Below, in pieces: positions 19,790-28,985 of a DNA stretch of 51,860 bases. The notes beneath the pieces were generated by a model. That model searched no databases. It saw only the letters and a program-made list of their open reading frames with translations, and had not been told where the DNA came from. Positions within the stretch are counted from its first letter, which is position 1; the number at the start of each line of letters is the position of its first letter. The translations under genes were made by a program, and so were the position numbers. The DNA comes from Symploca sp. SIO2E9 (GTDB taxonomy: Bacteria > Cyanobacteriota > Cyanobacteriia > Cyanobacteriales > Coleofasciculaceae): assembly GCA_010692645.1 (NCBI GenBank), contig JAAHGS010000011.1:1-51860 (forward strand), in the 5' to 3' direction.

Positions 19790-21425
19790 AGATTTGATCT
19801 TTGTTGGTAATTTATGGCGTGGCTCTTGTAAGTTCTAACTTATATAGCCAAAGACTGTATATTAGCAGCTATAGTAACTAGAGTCTACAAAGATTAGTTA
19901 AGTTTTGTCATACCAAATATTATAGTTAGTATCTTTTTGAGTTTCCTCCACAATAACCCCTGCACGATACACTTTGAAAAAATGTCAAGACTGTTTTGTT
20001 AACTTTATTAATTAAAAATTTCAAGTTGAAACTAAATCTAAAGAAATTGATTGTCAGTTTTCAATTTATCAGTTTAAATTGAAGCAGTTGCTCTTTTTAC
20101 TTCAATTGGATAAAATCTCTGTTAAATGATCCAAAAGTGCCTTTACTGTGGTACAGTAAGCATCCATATCCCAAGCTAATTTCATTATTAAAATTGAAGA
20201 CACGCTGTAGACAACAACGCCAATGCCCTTTGACATACCTCCAACTCATTATGATGATGTGCAAAGCACCAGAGTGTTCTTGTTGTGCCATACAGGCTAT
20301 GCCAATCAGCCACTACATCCCCCAAAACTACTGACAGATATCTGCAACAGCAATTGAGTCTGCCTTGTGAATCAAGCTATCAAGAAATTCAGTAGTTAGC
20401 GGCTGTGTCGCAGAAGTTATAGGTTTCACCCTTAGGAGTTCAGAATGGATTTCTATCTACTCAATCTTGTCGTAGGGTACTGTAGGTCTAGTTTTTTCTT
20501 CTAGGCATTTTGTTAGCGTTCTTCCTAACGTGCTGTTCGTGCTAAACGGAGTTATGCTGACTGGCTTGAGCATACTGAAGGGGGGGCTAGCCCAATCCTA
20601 TACATTCTATTTCTAGAGCGCAGTTTCTATAGCTGGCTTCTCGCGAAGCGAGTATTTCTGAATCTCCTGCAACTCCTATATTGATATATACAATAGAACC
20701 TGAGTGTAGCAGAGATAAGTGCCTAATCCTTGTATTATTTATTTTAAATTAATCATGCTTGGGGGGTAATCGCAGGTATTCATAAAAAACTTTCTGACTT
20801 TACTCTAGGAACTACTATCAGTCACTGTGCTCATTATTTTGAAAATCTGCCGAATTTTTAGGATGTAGGGTGCTAACCAAACATATTTTCATCTCTTGAT
20901 CAATTGACCCATGGTATCAGCTGCTTTGAATTGCTTAATTTATAGCATGTCGATTTTTATTAGTTTCTTGTGATTAATTCAGTAATAATAAAAAGACGAT
21001 TAGTGAATAACAATCAAACAATAAATCGATCAAAGTTGATATGATTTGATACTGAAATCATGATTTAACTAAATTTTAGGATGATCAAAATTAAGTTAAA
21101 TACAATGCAAATGATAGATGCTATTTAATAAAATATTAAAATAATCTTTAATTGCTCAAATTGAACAACCACCTAAAAATGTATATGAAATCCTTATTGA
21201 TAGAAAGCTAATTAATAATGCTCAAGTAAAAAACCTCAAAGAAATTAGATTTATGATTTGAGGATCAAGCCTGACCAAGGTTGAACCATAGTAAATACGA
21301 CTCCAACAATGTTCGCCAGTAAAGGAGTAGCTAATAGAAAACAATCTAGATCACAGCTCTTTAAGACTTGAGCAAATATTCTCATTGAGCCAACTTTCTC
21401 AATTTTAAAGTGACAGCATCGAGTT
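19790..21425. other. 1.6-kb AT-rich gap upstream of cnfR
   Basis: No convincing gene in either strand. Short frames near 20097-20334 have no recognisable domain. Poly-A/T-rich stretches dominate 20700-21400. The sequence around 20518-20660 contains inverted words such as CTCGCGAAGCGAG. The long leader of cnfR may carry its promoter and oxygen- or nitrogen-responsive sites, but none matches a consensus I can defend. Confidence 0.5.
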
Positions 21426-23027
21426 ATGGCTTATAAAATTTCTAGCAGTTGTGTTGGATGTGACACTTGTTTACCAAAATGTCCTACAGGTGCAATTAAA
21501 TTAGAGGACGAAAAATACTCGATTAACCCCGATCTTTGTAACAACTGCAAAGGTTATTATCCTGAGCCTCAGTGCGTAATTCATTGTCCCCGTAGCTGCC
21601 CAATTCCATCACAGCCGAAAAAGGGCAGGTACAAAGTTGATCACAGAACTGCTACCAGCCCAGACCTATTTCCAAATGGTATAAATAACCCCTTTGCTTC
21701 TGCGATCGTAATCTGGGAAGGATGCAATATTCTGGCACAACGACAATCACTCCCTTGGGAAATCGATGCTTCAGGAAAGCTTTGTTACCAGCGCTCTGTT
21801 AAACAAGGTCAGGGAAAACTCACTTTCTGGATCACGGATCATCTTTATTTAGATCCACCCCAGGCGCTTGCCCATGCAAGAGCAACTTCGGTGATTGAGG
21901 GAATGGATATAAGAGCCACTGGTATGCATATGATCTATGCAGCCCATGCTACAGCCTTGGACAAGCCTTGGGAACAGGAATTTATTATCAATGACCGACA
22001 AATTGAGAAATATCTGGGACTTGATAAACGTAAAGACCTAAGCAAAGCAGCCAAATTAACTCTGATTAAAGACATTGCTCAACAACCTTGCAAAATCACC
22101 ACTGCCATTGACTGGCCCGATCAAGGCAAAGTCCAGGGATTCTCAATTTCAGAAAGCCGCTTGTGGCACCTGCTGGAAATTGAACACCATTTCCAAGAAG
22201 ACAGCACTGGCTGCAAACACCTAGTTGGTCTAACTTTTAGAGTTAGGGCTGGCATCTGGGCAAAGTATTTCTTGAATAAGCAAGGTTGTAAACAAGGAAG
22301 AGCCTTCTATCAATACGGCAACTTGCCCAAATCTTTATTAAACACCCTGATGAGCATTTGGCAGCAACACGAGGGAGCTGCCCGCATGATGCTGTGGTTA
22401 TTATTTAAAACCAAAATGGGCAAACAGCAGCGAATTACTGTACCAACTTTAATGCGCGTTGCCTATGGTGAGGAAAAAGTTATCCAAGCATCTTCACATC
22501 GGGAAGAGAGAAAGCGGCGATTGCGTGCCTTTGAAAGTGACCTCGAAGTTCTCAGCCATTACGGACTCAAACCTGTATTCGACCCAGTTACCTATCCACC
22601 AGCCATTCAGCCCCTGTGGGCAAAATTGGCAGATATTCCCGAAGATGCTGAGGCAGAGCTAGAGTTTTGGATAAATGATGGTAGCAGCGACAGGCCCCTA
22701 ACCGACTCTGCACCCCGTGGTAAGTGGAATCTATTAAGGAATGCAAGAATATTGTGGTTTGAACTTCCCCAGCCATGGGAACCACAATTAACTGATTTGG
22801 GAAATAAGAAGCAGCGAACTATCGCCAGAACTACCAAATCCAAGACACAACCAGCACTTTCTGGTGAGCAAATTATGACAGCAAGAAAAAATCGGAGTTT
22901 GAGTCAGAGAGAGCTAGCACAGATGACCGATAAAAGCCAAAGTTGGATTAGAGATATTGAAAATGGTCGCTTTCGACTCAAGTTGAAAGATCAATTGCTG
23001 TTGCAGAAAGTGCTGGATCTAGCTTGA
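21426..23027 (+). CDS. cnfR: CnfR/PatB, Fe-S transcriptional activator of nif genes
   Basis: Master activator of nif genes under low oxygen (CnfR in Leptolyngbya; PatB in Anabaena). 533 residues. The N-terminal ferredoxin domain carries two cysteine sets: Cys9, 12, 15, 19 and Cys38, 41, 50, 54, the latter with an irregular spacing. A long middle domain follows. The C-terminal 55 residues are an XRE-type helix-turn-helix (LSQRELAQMTDKSQSWI). Paralogous ChlR activates chlorophyll genes; the nif neighbourhood favours CnfR. Likely targets are the nifP-nifB promoters in this window. Confidence 0.9.
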   Translation: MAYKISSSCVGCDTCLPKCPTGAIKLEDEKYSINPDLCNNCKGYYPEPQCVIHCPRSCPIPSQPKKGRYKVDHRTATSPDLFPNGINNPFASAIVIWEGCNILAQRQSLPWEIDASGKLCYQRSVKQGQGKLTFWITDHLYLDPPQALAHARATSVIEGMDIRATGMHMIYAAHATALDKPWEQEFIINDRQIEKYLGLDKRKDLSKAAKLTLIKDIAQQPCKITTAIDWPDQGKVQGFSISESRLWHLLEIEHHFQEDSTGCKHLVGLTFRVRAGIWAKYFLNKQGCKQGRAFYQYGNLPKSLLNTLMSIWQQHEGAARMMLWLLFKTKMGKQQRITVPTLMRVAYGEEKVIQASSHREERKRRLRAFESDLEVLSHYGLKPVFDPVTYPPAIQPLWAKLADIPEDAEAELEFWINDGSSDRPLTDSAPRGKWNLLRNARILWFELPQPWEPQLTDLGNKKQRTIARTTKSKTQPALSGEQIMTARKNRSLSQRELAQMTDKSQSWIRDIENGRFRLKLKDQLLLQKVLDLA

Positions 23028-23162
23028 AAATCAGCTTATCTCCAATAGAAAAAAGAATGCGACAAATAGTCTGACTTTAAGTAATAAGTAATAAGTGACA
23101 ACAAGAACATTTATTACTTTTTACTTAGAACGTATTTGTAGCAAACATTTAGGTAATTGATG

Positions 23163-23348
23163 TTATAGCAACGGACATGTCAGTTAGGACATCCTATTTT
23201 GATTCAAAGGGAGCAGGGAGCAGGGAGCAGGGAGCAGGGAGCAGGGAGCAGGGAGCAGGGAGCAGGGAGCAGGGAGCAGGGAGCAGGGAGCAGGGAGCAG
23301 GGAGCAGGGAACAAGGAAGTGTCCTAACAGCTGTGGCGACTGCTATAA
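23163..23348. mobile_element. MITE-like element with heptamer core, copy 1
   Basis: Ends TTATAGCA (23163-23170) and TGCTATAA (23341-23348), with inner matching GTTAGGACA (23183-23191) and TGTCCTAAC (23320-23328). The core is 14 units of GGGAGCA plus one GGGAACA (23209-23313). Flanks TTTTGATTCAAA and AAGTGTCCTAAC match the inverted copy at 39578-39770. No transposase is encoded, so movement would need help in trans. Its right end overlaps the SDR gene stop. Confidence 0.75.
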
Positions 23349-24151
23349 TACCCGTATTTCTGATAGCGCTTTTGTCTATCCTTGGACAAAGGGGCTGCCA
23401 GCATTAAAAATTTCTCTAGTAGCCAGGGTGCAATGCGATTGAACCACACCGCTAGATGACTTTGCCATCCCACCAGAATTTCCGGCGATTCCTTACGCAG
23501 TCCAGCAATGAGAACCTGAGCTACTTGTTGGGCACTCATAGGTACTACCCACCTAAATAGTTTTAAGTCTCGCACCATGTCAGTATCAGTTAACGATGGC
23601 AGCAAGGCCATCACTCGAATATTGTCTGCTGCTAGTTCACCTCGTAAGGCTTGGGTGAACCCTAAAATTGCGAACTTGGTGGCTGAGTAGGTGGCCATTG
23701 TCGGTGCCGCTACTTTACCCATTAGGCTAGAAACGTTAACAATTGTCCCTTGCCTCCGTTTTGCCATGCGTCGGGCTACCGCATGAGTGATGTTATACAT
23801 TCCCATTAAATTAATGGTCATTTCCTGATGAACCTTGGGCAATTTCGACTGTAAAAAGGGAGTTTGATTAGCAACTCCAGCACAGTTGACCAGTAAATTA
23901 ATTGGCCCACGATCCCGCCAAACTCTTGCAATTGCCATATTTACCAATACTGGCTGAGTCAGATCTAGTGCCAGAATTGTGACTTCCACACCAAGAGCCT
24001 CGACTTGAGCTGCCACTTCTGCTAATCTCTGGCGGTCACGTGCTACCAACAACAGGCGTTCTACTCCCTGTTGTGCTAATTCTAGAGCGATCGCTCGCCC
24101 AATTCCACGGGAAGCTCCCGTAACTAAAACCGTCTTTCCTTGAATTTCCAT
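23324..24151 (-). CDS. Short-chain dehydrogenase/reductase (SDR)
   Basis: Classical SDR, about 275 residues from ATG 24151 (MEIQGKTVLVTG). The Rossmann motif is TGASRGIGRAIALEL, then NCAGVAN, the catalytic Ser in NVSSLMGKV and the YxxxK pair in YSATKFAIL. An earlier in-frame ATG at 24217 adds 22 residues without family character. Substrate not predictable. The final residues YSSRHSC and the stop are encoded by the right end of the MITE-like element, so the C-terminus is probably altered. Confidence 0.9.
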   Translation of the reverse strand: MEIQGKTVLVTGASRGIGRAIALELAQQGVERLLLVARDRQRLAEVAAQVEALGVEVTILALDLTQPVLVNMAIARVWRDRGPINLLVNCAGVANQTPFLQSKLPKVHQEMTINLMGMYNITHAVARRMAKRRQGTIVNVSSLMGKVAAPTMATYSATKFAILGFTQALRGELAADNIRVMALLPSLTDTDMVRDLKLFRWVVPMSAQQVAQVLIAGLRKESPEILVGWQSHLAVWFNRIAPWLLEKFLMLAAPLSKDRQKRYQKYGYYSSRHSC

Positions 24152-25240
24152 AACTAAAAATCTCCAGAGTTTAGGTCTAACCACGCTGCCGAACTCCTGC
24201 CTTGCCCCCAGATGCAAGCAGGTTCAGCATTCTCTTGGCAGGAAGTGAGACTAAATGTTACTAGTGATGTCTAAATACTTGTCGGTAATCCTGGGATCAG
24301 TGGAGCTTTCAAAAGCCAAGGTTGATGTAGAGCATAGATTTTAAGTCTCCTACCGAAGGTTTACCAGAAAAAACTCTATAAGCTCACGCTAACAAGAGGA
24401 GCAAGTCTCTGCAACATTTATTAATCGAGAAACTGTAATTGTTACTTGTCTTTACAAAATTCTCATAAAGTTAAGGTGGCTTATAAGTTCAGTAAGTAGT
24501 GATCTAAGCTCTGTTGCAAATACATAAAGGCAGGTTCGCGCTCTTTTACTCAGCTAGAGAAAATTATGAGAAAATTGGAACAGCTTCCAGGTAAATCTGA
24601 ATCGCGAACCAGGGATAAATGGGGGTACTCTATCTAACAGATGTGTTTGAGACAACATCTGGCAATGGTTATGTTAGGATGACACTAAAGTGAAACTCAA
24701 ATCCTTGTGAAGATAGGGTTTATTGGTAAGATTAATAAGATTTAATGATAAATTCCTTGTTTGAGATTCTTTTTTATTAATTCCCAACACCCAGCATCTA
24801 ACACCAGACACCTCAAAAACCTTTCTAGTTAAGGATTAGAAGTCATATAAGGGCATTCGCTGCTCTGACCTACTGTGATAAATATCACTGAGTTTATAAG
24901 ATTGAAGTCACAACAACAGGAATCAATAATTAATTAAATTACTTTACGTGCCTAGTCTTCAAAAGCACTTAAGACTAGGTCAATTTTGAAAGTCAGGAGG
25001 AGATAACAACTTTTATCCTTGGTTATGAGCAAAAGCTCGTGGTGGTCTCTTGCATAAACCTCACCATAGTGAGTGACAACTATGGCAGTTAATTTACTAA
25101 ATCTGACTTTTGTAAGAGGTCTACTGGTGTATGGAGAGGTTTAATTGCTATGTCGGTAATCTAAACAATTCCAGGGAAACTCCTCTAAATTGAATTGCGG
25201 TCAACATAACACCTAATTAACCAACAGGGAAAATCTACAA
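24152..25240. other. 1.1-kb gap between the SDR and HCP genes
   Basis: No gene seen. Contains GGTTCGCG (24533-24540) facing CGCGAACC (24603-24610), a CRP-like palindrome at 24874-24889, and an inverted CTCAC-CATA-GTGAG (about 25059-25072). The divergent promoters of the SDR gene and the HCP gene must lie here. Confidence 0.5.
24874..24889. promoter_or_regulatory. CRP-like operator upstream of HCP
   Basis: TGTGA-TAAATA-TCACT matches the cyanobacterial cAMP-receptor-protein consensus TGTGA-N6-TCACA at nine of ten conserved positions. It lies about 350 bases before the HCP start, so either the message has a long leader or the site is fortuitous. Confidence 0.4.
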
Positions 25241-25744
25241 ATGACTTTCACCAATTACAGTAATTTCAATTCCACCCTGAGGCTGACAAAAGCAGTTCCT
25301 CCCACTGTTGCTGCCTTCAAGCGTTTAGATGCTAATGATCAACTAGGTGTACTGTGGGCGATTTATCAACACATGGATCAGGAAGGTTGGATCGCAATTG
25401 CCACTCTCGGTACAGCGCGGTTGAAGTTAGCACAAGGATTGCTTCATCAAATCAAACTCATGTCCTGTAGTGAGCAATTGCAGGCAATGTGTGACTTGCT
25501 CAATAAAGCCAACACTCCAATTACTCGTGCCTATGGACTTTTCAAGAACAACAAGCTGGTTTTCTGGCATCAGCTGGCTGTTTTAATCTGCTCTGGTGAG
25601 GTTGTGCCAGTACCAGCAGACTATCAGCTTTCGCCAGCAGCAACTGAGGTATTTAACCAGGTTATGTTGTTCGATTTTGGTCGAAAGGTTCAGTTTCTGC
25701 GCCGAGTTGTGGCAGATATGGGCATTGACCCGATGGCAATTTAG
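25241..25744 (+). CDS. hcp: Helical carotenoid protein (OCP N-terminal domain homologue)
   Basis: 167 residues matching only the all-helical, carotenoid-binding domain of the orange carotenoid protein: AFKRLDANDQLGVLWAIY near the N-terminus and FGRKVQFLRRVVADMG near the end. The C-terminal sensor domain is absent, as in HCPs. HCPs bind carotenoid and mostly quench singlet oxygen; some clades quench phycobilisomes. A plain ribosome site (ACAGGGAAAA) precedes it. The clade cannot be fixed by eye. Confidence 0.92.
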   Translation: MTFTNYSNFNSTLRLTKAVPPTVAAFKRLDANDQLGVLWAIYQHMDQEGWIAIATLGTARLKLAQGLLHQIKLMSCSEQLQAMCDLLNKANTPITRAYGLFKNNKLVFWHQLAVLICSGEVVPVPADYQLSPAATEVFNQVMLFDFGRKVQFLRRVVADMGIDPMAI

Positions 25745-25881
25745 ACAAAGTGATTGAGCGTTCATAGTTCATTGTTTATTTTCATGGTTAATAAGTCTCT
25801 AGATGGATATTCCTTGTTCTCAGCAGATCAATCTGGGCCGGTGCAACTAAATGTGTTCTACTTAATCTATAATTACTGTTG

Positions 25882-26367
25882 TCAGCGACCTAGTTGCCGC
25901 TGCCCCCCGGCTCTCAAGTATACCCAAACCGGGAATTGGTAAAACTCAATAACTAGCCAACTAACAATTGCCAAGTGCGACAAAAAAGTTAATACTGTCC
26001 AAGCCACTGGTAGCCAAGACAAGTTGCTACCAGGGTTTGGGGGGAAAATATAAGCTGTCAATCCAATCAAGGTAGTTGGTACAGTGATCAAGGCAATGGC
26101 AAACAGCCATGTAAACCATCGCAATTCCAACCCCTCTAGATGCGCTCCTATCCAATTCCTGCCGTTCCAGCGCCAAGTTAGTGGAGGATGTCTTTCTGGC
26201 ATTGTGAGTAGCTGTCTTTCCAAGTCAGCGGTGAAAATATGGCGGCGGCATTCGCAAGCCATAGCATCCATCAGCGGCATGGCCTGGATTTGACCCACGC
26301 GACAGACTGGGCATGGGTAAACTCCTTGATAGCTCAAAAGGCTGTCTTGGTTTTTGGAACTGTGCAT
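25882..26367 (-). CDS. Conserved cyanobacterial membrane protein with zinc-ribbon-like N-terminus
   Basis: About 161 residues from the ATG at 26367 (MHSSKNQDS); in-frame ATGs at 26430 and 26472 are possible but add basic, unconserved-looking residues. A cysteine pair CPVC and then CEC suggest a metal site near the N-terminus. Two membrane helices follow (LFAIALITVPTTLIGL and AWTVLTFLSHLAIVSWL). Function unknown. Convergent neighbours: HCP upstream and a DUF302 gene divergent from it. Confidence 0.72.
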   Translation of the reverse strand: MHSSKNQDSLLSYQGVYPCPVCRVGQIQAMPLMDAMACECRRHIFTADLERQLLTMPERHPPLTWRWNGRNWIGAHLEGLELRWFTWLFAIALITVPTTLIGLTAYIFPPNPGSNLSWLPVAWTVLTFLSHLAIVSWLVIEFYQFPVWVYLRAGGQRQLGR

Positions 26368-26503
26368 ATTAAAAGCAATTTTGGCAATTTTGTGACGACC
26401 GGAGGCAGAGAAAAGCACTCCTTTTCTCATTATCTCTACTAGAATGTGTCTACTTTGAAACCCTTGGTTCATCGCTATAGCTCACAACAAAGGATGACAA
26501 AAA

Positions 26504-27064
26504 GTGTTATTTTTCAAGAAATGGGCGTTCGGTAGAAAACATGCTATTCCTTTGGTGTTCCTAACCCTGGCTATGACTGCAACCTTAACATTGGCTCAGA
26601 ACGCTTTAGTTCCTCTCAAGGTTGCCCATAGTGCCCAGGAAATGGCTGATAACTCCCGAGCATTTACGTTTGAGGATAGTCTCATTGTGACCAAGAGTCC
26701 TTATTCTGTGAAAACTACGGGGGATCGACTCGAATTAGTTCTCATGGAAAGAGGCTTAACCATTTTTAACCGCATCGATCACGCTGCAGGTGCCAGCAGT
26801 GTAGGTGAACAATTACGCCCGACGCAAGTAATTATCTTTGGCAATCCTAGAGTTGGAACTCCCCTGATGCAGTGTCAGCAATCCGTAGCAATTGATCTTC
26901 CACAAAAGGCACTGATTTGGGAGAATGAACAGGGGCAGGTGCAACTGGCCTATAACAATCCCCAGTATTTGGTGGCTCGTCACCATATAGCTGGTTGCGA
27001 CCAAGTAGTTGAAACTCTTGAGAAAGCGCTGGCTAGTATTGTCAAAGAGACTGTTGAGCGCTGA
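26504..27064 (+). CDS. DUF302 family protein, exported
   Basis: 186 residues. An N-terminal signal peptide or anchor (IPLVFLTLAMTATLTLA) is followed by a DUF302 domain: VKTTGDRLELVLMERG, IFNRIDHAAGA, VIIFGNPRVGTPLMQ. The fold is known, but the biochemical function of the family is not established; some members occur near redox or metal genes. Probably periplasmic. Confidence 0.85.
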   Translation: MLFFKKWAFGRKHAIPLVFLTLAMTATLTLAQNALVPLKVAHSAQEMADNSRAFTFEDSLIVTKSPYSVKTTGDRLELVLMERGLTIFNRIDHAAGASSVGEQLRPTQVIIFGNPRVGTPLMQCQQSVAIDLPQKALIWENEQGQVQLAYNNPQYLVARHHIAGCDQVVETLEKALASIVKETVER

Positions 27065-27431
27065 AATCTTACTTCTGGGCAATTGATTGTTCATCTTTCT
27101 TTGCGGCAGGAGACTCTCGCTTCCAGCGACGAGACGTGCGACATAAACGCCTGGGGAAACCCCAGGCGACGCGCACTCGCCGAATGCCGCGCCTCCTCAT
27201 AGTTGTACAATTGAGAGATACCGAAATGCGAAAACACGGCGCAGTAGGTATTAGCACCTTGAAAAACTAGGTTTAGGGGGTTCCGGCTAGAAATGCTTAG
27301 CTGAGTAAAAAACCTAAGCAACAAGTACCAAGTCTTGTGAGACTCCGTACCGCATGTGGGGATGGGGTAGGAGAGGTGGGGCGTTGTAGGTGAGAGAGGA
27401 GGTGTTGTTGTGATTGATTGTGTGTATTAGT

Positions 27432-27511
<80 letters not shown>

Positions 27512-27686
27512 GGGGGGGATGGGGGGATAAAGATTTTGAGCCATTGGATGCTATAACAAAGCACTTGAAAGGGTCAAAAAAGGCTCAAAACTCTTGTTTG
27601 GTATGCATTCTATATTAATTTAGCAAGCCCTAGTTAATGGCTGAAGCTCTTGTTTCGTCTGCCTTCTGTCTCCTGTCTCCTGCCTT

Positions 27687-27715
27687 GCTGTTGTGCATTT
27701 TTAATGCACAACAGC
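27687..27715. repeat. Dispersed hairpin, copy 1
   Basis: Perfect 13-bp arms GCTGTTGTGCATT and AATGCACAACAGC with TTT loop, preceded by CTGTCTCCTGCC iterations. A near-identical copy is at 42550-42578. It lies just after the stop of the minus-strand kinase/PBP gene and could act as its 3' hairpin. Confidence 0.6.
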
Positions 27716-27731
27716 TTATCTCAACCAATAA

Positions 27732-28985
27732 CTAAATGGGACATGATGAAGAGTTGATGGGGACAAATGCTAAACCATACTGCTGATTACTACAAGGCAC
27801 AATATGAACTAATCTTACTGGAGGATTGTCGCGATTACCGTTGGAGTCAAACTCAATTTTTCCCGTCGCCCCATCGGCGCTAAAGTTAGGGTCTGCCAAT
27901 GTTTGCTTTATACCAATACGTGTCGGTTTTTCCTGTGTTTCTAAAGCCTTGATCAAGACACGAGTTGTATCATAGGCTGTAGCTGTATCGGGACTAACTG
28001 CTTCTCCCCATAGCCTCTGAGTATTTTTAGAAAAATCTGGGTTAGGGCTGCTCAAGGGATGCCAGGGAATAACTAATACTAGTTTCTCTAATAGCTTTAA
28101 ATCTGCGATCGCGAGAGTCTTAGAATTGTAGAGAGTCCATCCTCCTGCGATCCAATTATGACCATTGTTAGCTTTGATCAGATTAATGGCATTGTCAAGA
28201 GCATAATTGGTCTGAGCATCTGGAAGTACCACCAGCGTTGTTTCCCCTTGTTGACTTACTTCCTCTAAAACTTTCTTGACATTGAAGTTAGGTTTATACA
28301 ATTTATACTCACTGATATTTACTACTTTTCCTTCTAGTTGTGTAAACCTCTTGGTAAATTCCCTCCATAAAGAATAGGAAAATGAACTGTTGTCATTGTA
28401 AAAGACTACCGCTTTTTCTTGACCAGCTTCTTGGCGCAGGTATTGTGCCAAATATGTGGAAAATACCTCAGCACTAGGTACAGTGCGGAAGAAAAAATCT
28501 TTAGGCTTACCAGAGAGTAGTTTTTTTCCTGACAATTCTTCAGTTGTAGCGCCTGGAGAAATCAGTACTAATTTATTCTTTTGGTAAACGTCTAGAGCTG
28601 CTAGAGTCAATGTACTGGTGTAGTGACCAACGACGGCTAGAATGTCCCGTTGCTTTGCCAGTGCCTTTGCTCTTTGCTGAGCTTCTTCAACCTTGTTGCT
28701 ATCATCAGCGATCGCAACTCTGAGTCCAATACTGTTTTGCTTAACTGCTCCAAAATCAATTAGAACAATCTTGCCATCGCAGTTGCGCCGCATCAGGTTG
28801 GATGGCTTAATATCGCGGTGAATGATACCTTGCTCATGGACAAATTCGAGAATTTCCAGGATTTGGCGTAGTAGTTGAATTACCTGTTGTTCATTGAAAG
28901 TAGTTTTGCTGTGTTCACCTTGATGATGGCAGGTGAATTCTTCACTCAGGGGATGACCTTCAATGTACTCCTGAACTAGATAAAA
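27732..28985 (-). pseudogene. Kinase/periplasmic-binding-protein fusion, unit 2 (rearranged)
   Basis: In one open frame from 28985: a Ser/Thr kinase piece starting at FYLVQEYIEG, with intact HRDIKPSNL and DFG, cut directly after DFGAVKQ and joined to NSIGLRVAIADD of a type-I periplasmic binding domain (branched-chain amino-acid-binding type) that runs to a natural-looking end. A start codon for the kinase part is missing; an ATG at 28793 would give the binding domain alone. The kinase activation loop, C-lobe and transmembrane linker are deleted. Likely inactive unless it is an assembly collapse of near-identical paralogues. Confidence 0.75.

Noticed and set aside
20097-20334. Zinc-finger transposase remnant (CLYCGT word)
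   Set aside because: Only a few residues resemble an insertion-sequence N-terminus; frames break at once, and no ends were found.
23177-23407. Open frame with repeated Ser-Arg-Glu-Gln-Gly-Ala-Gly
   Set aside because: Translation of a 7-bp tandem array inside a MITE-like element; any open frame there is repetitive and has no ribosome site.
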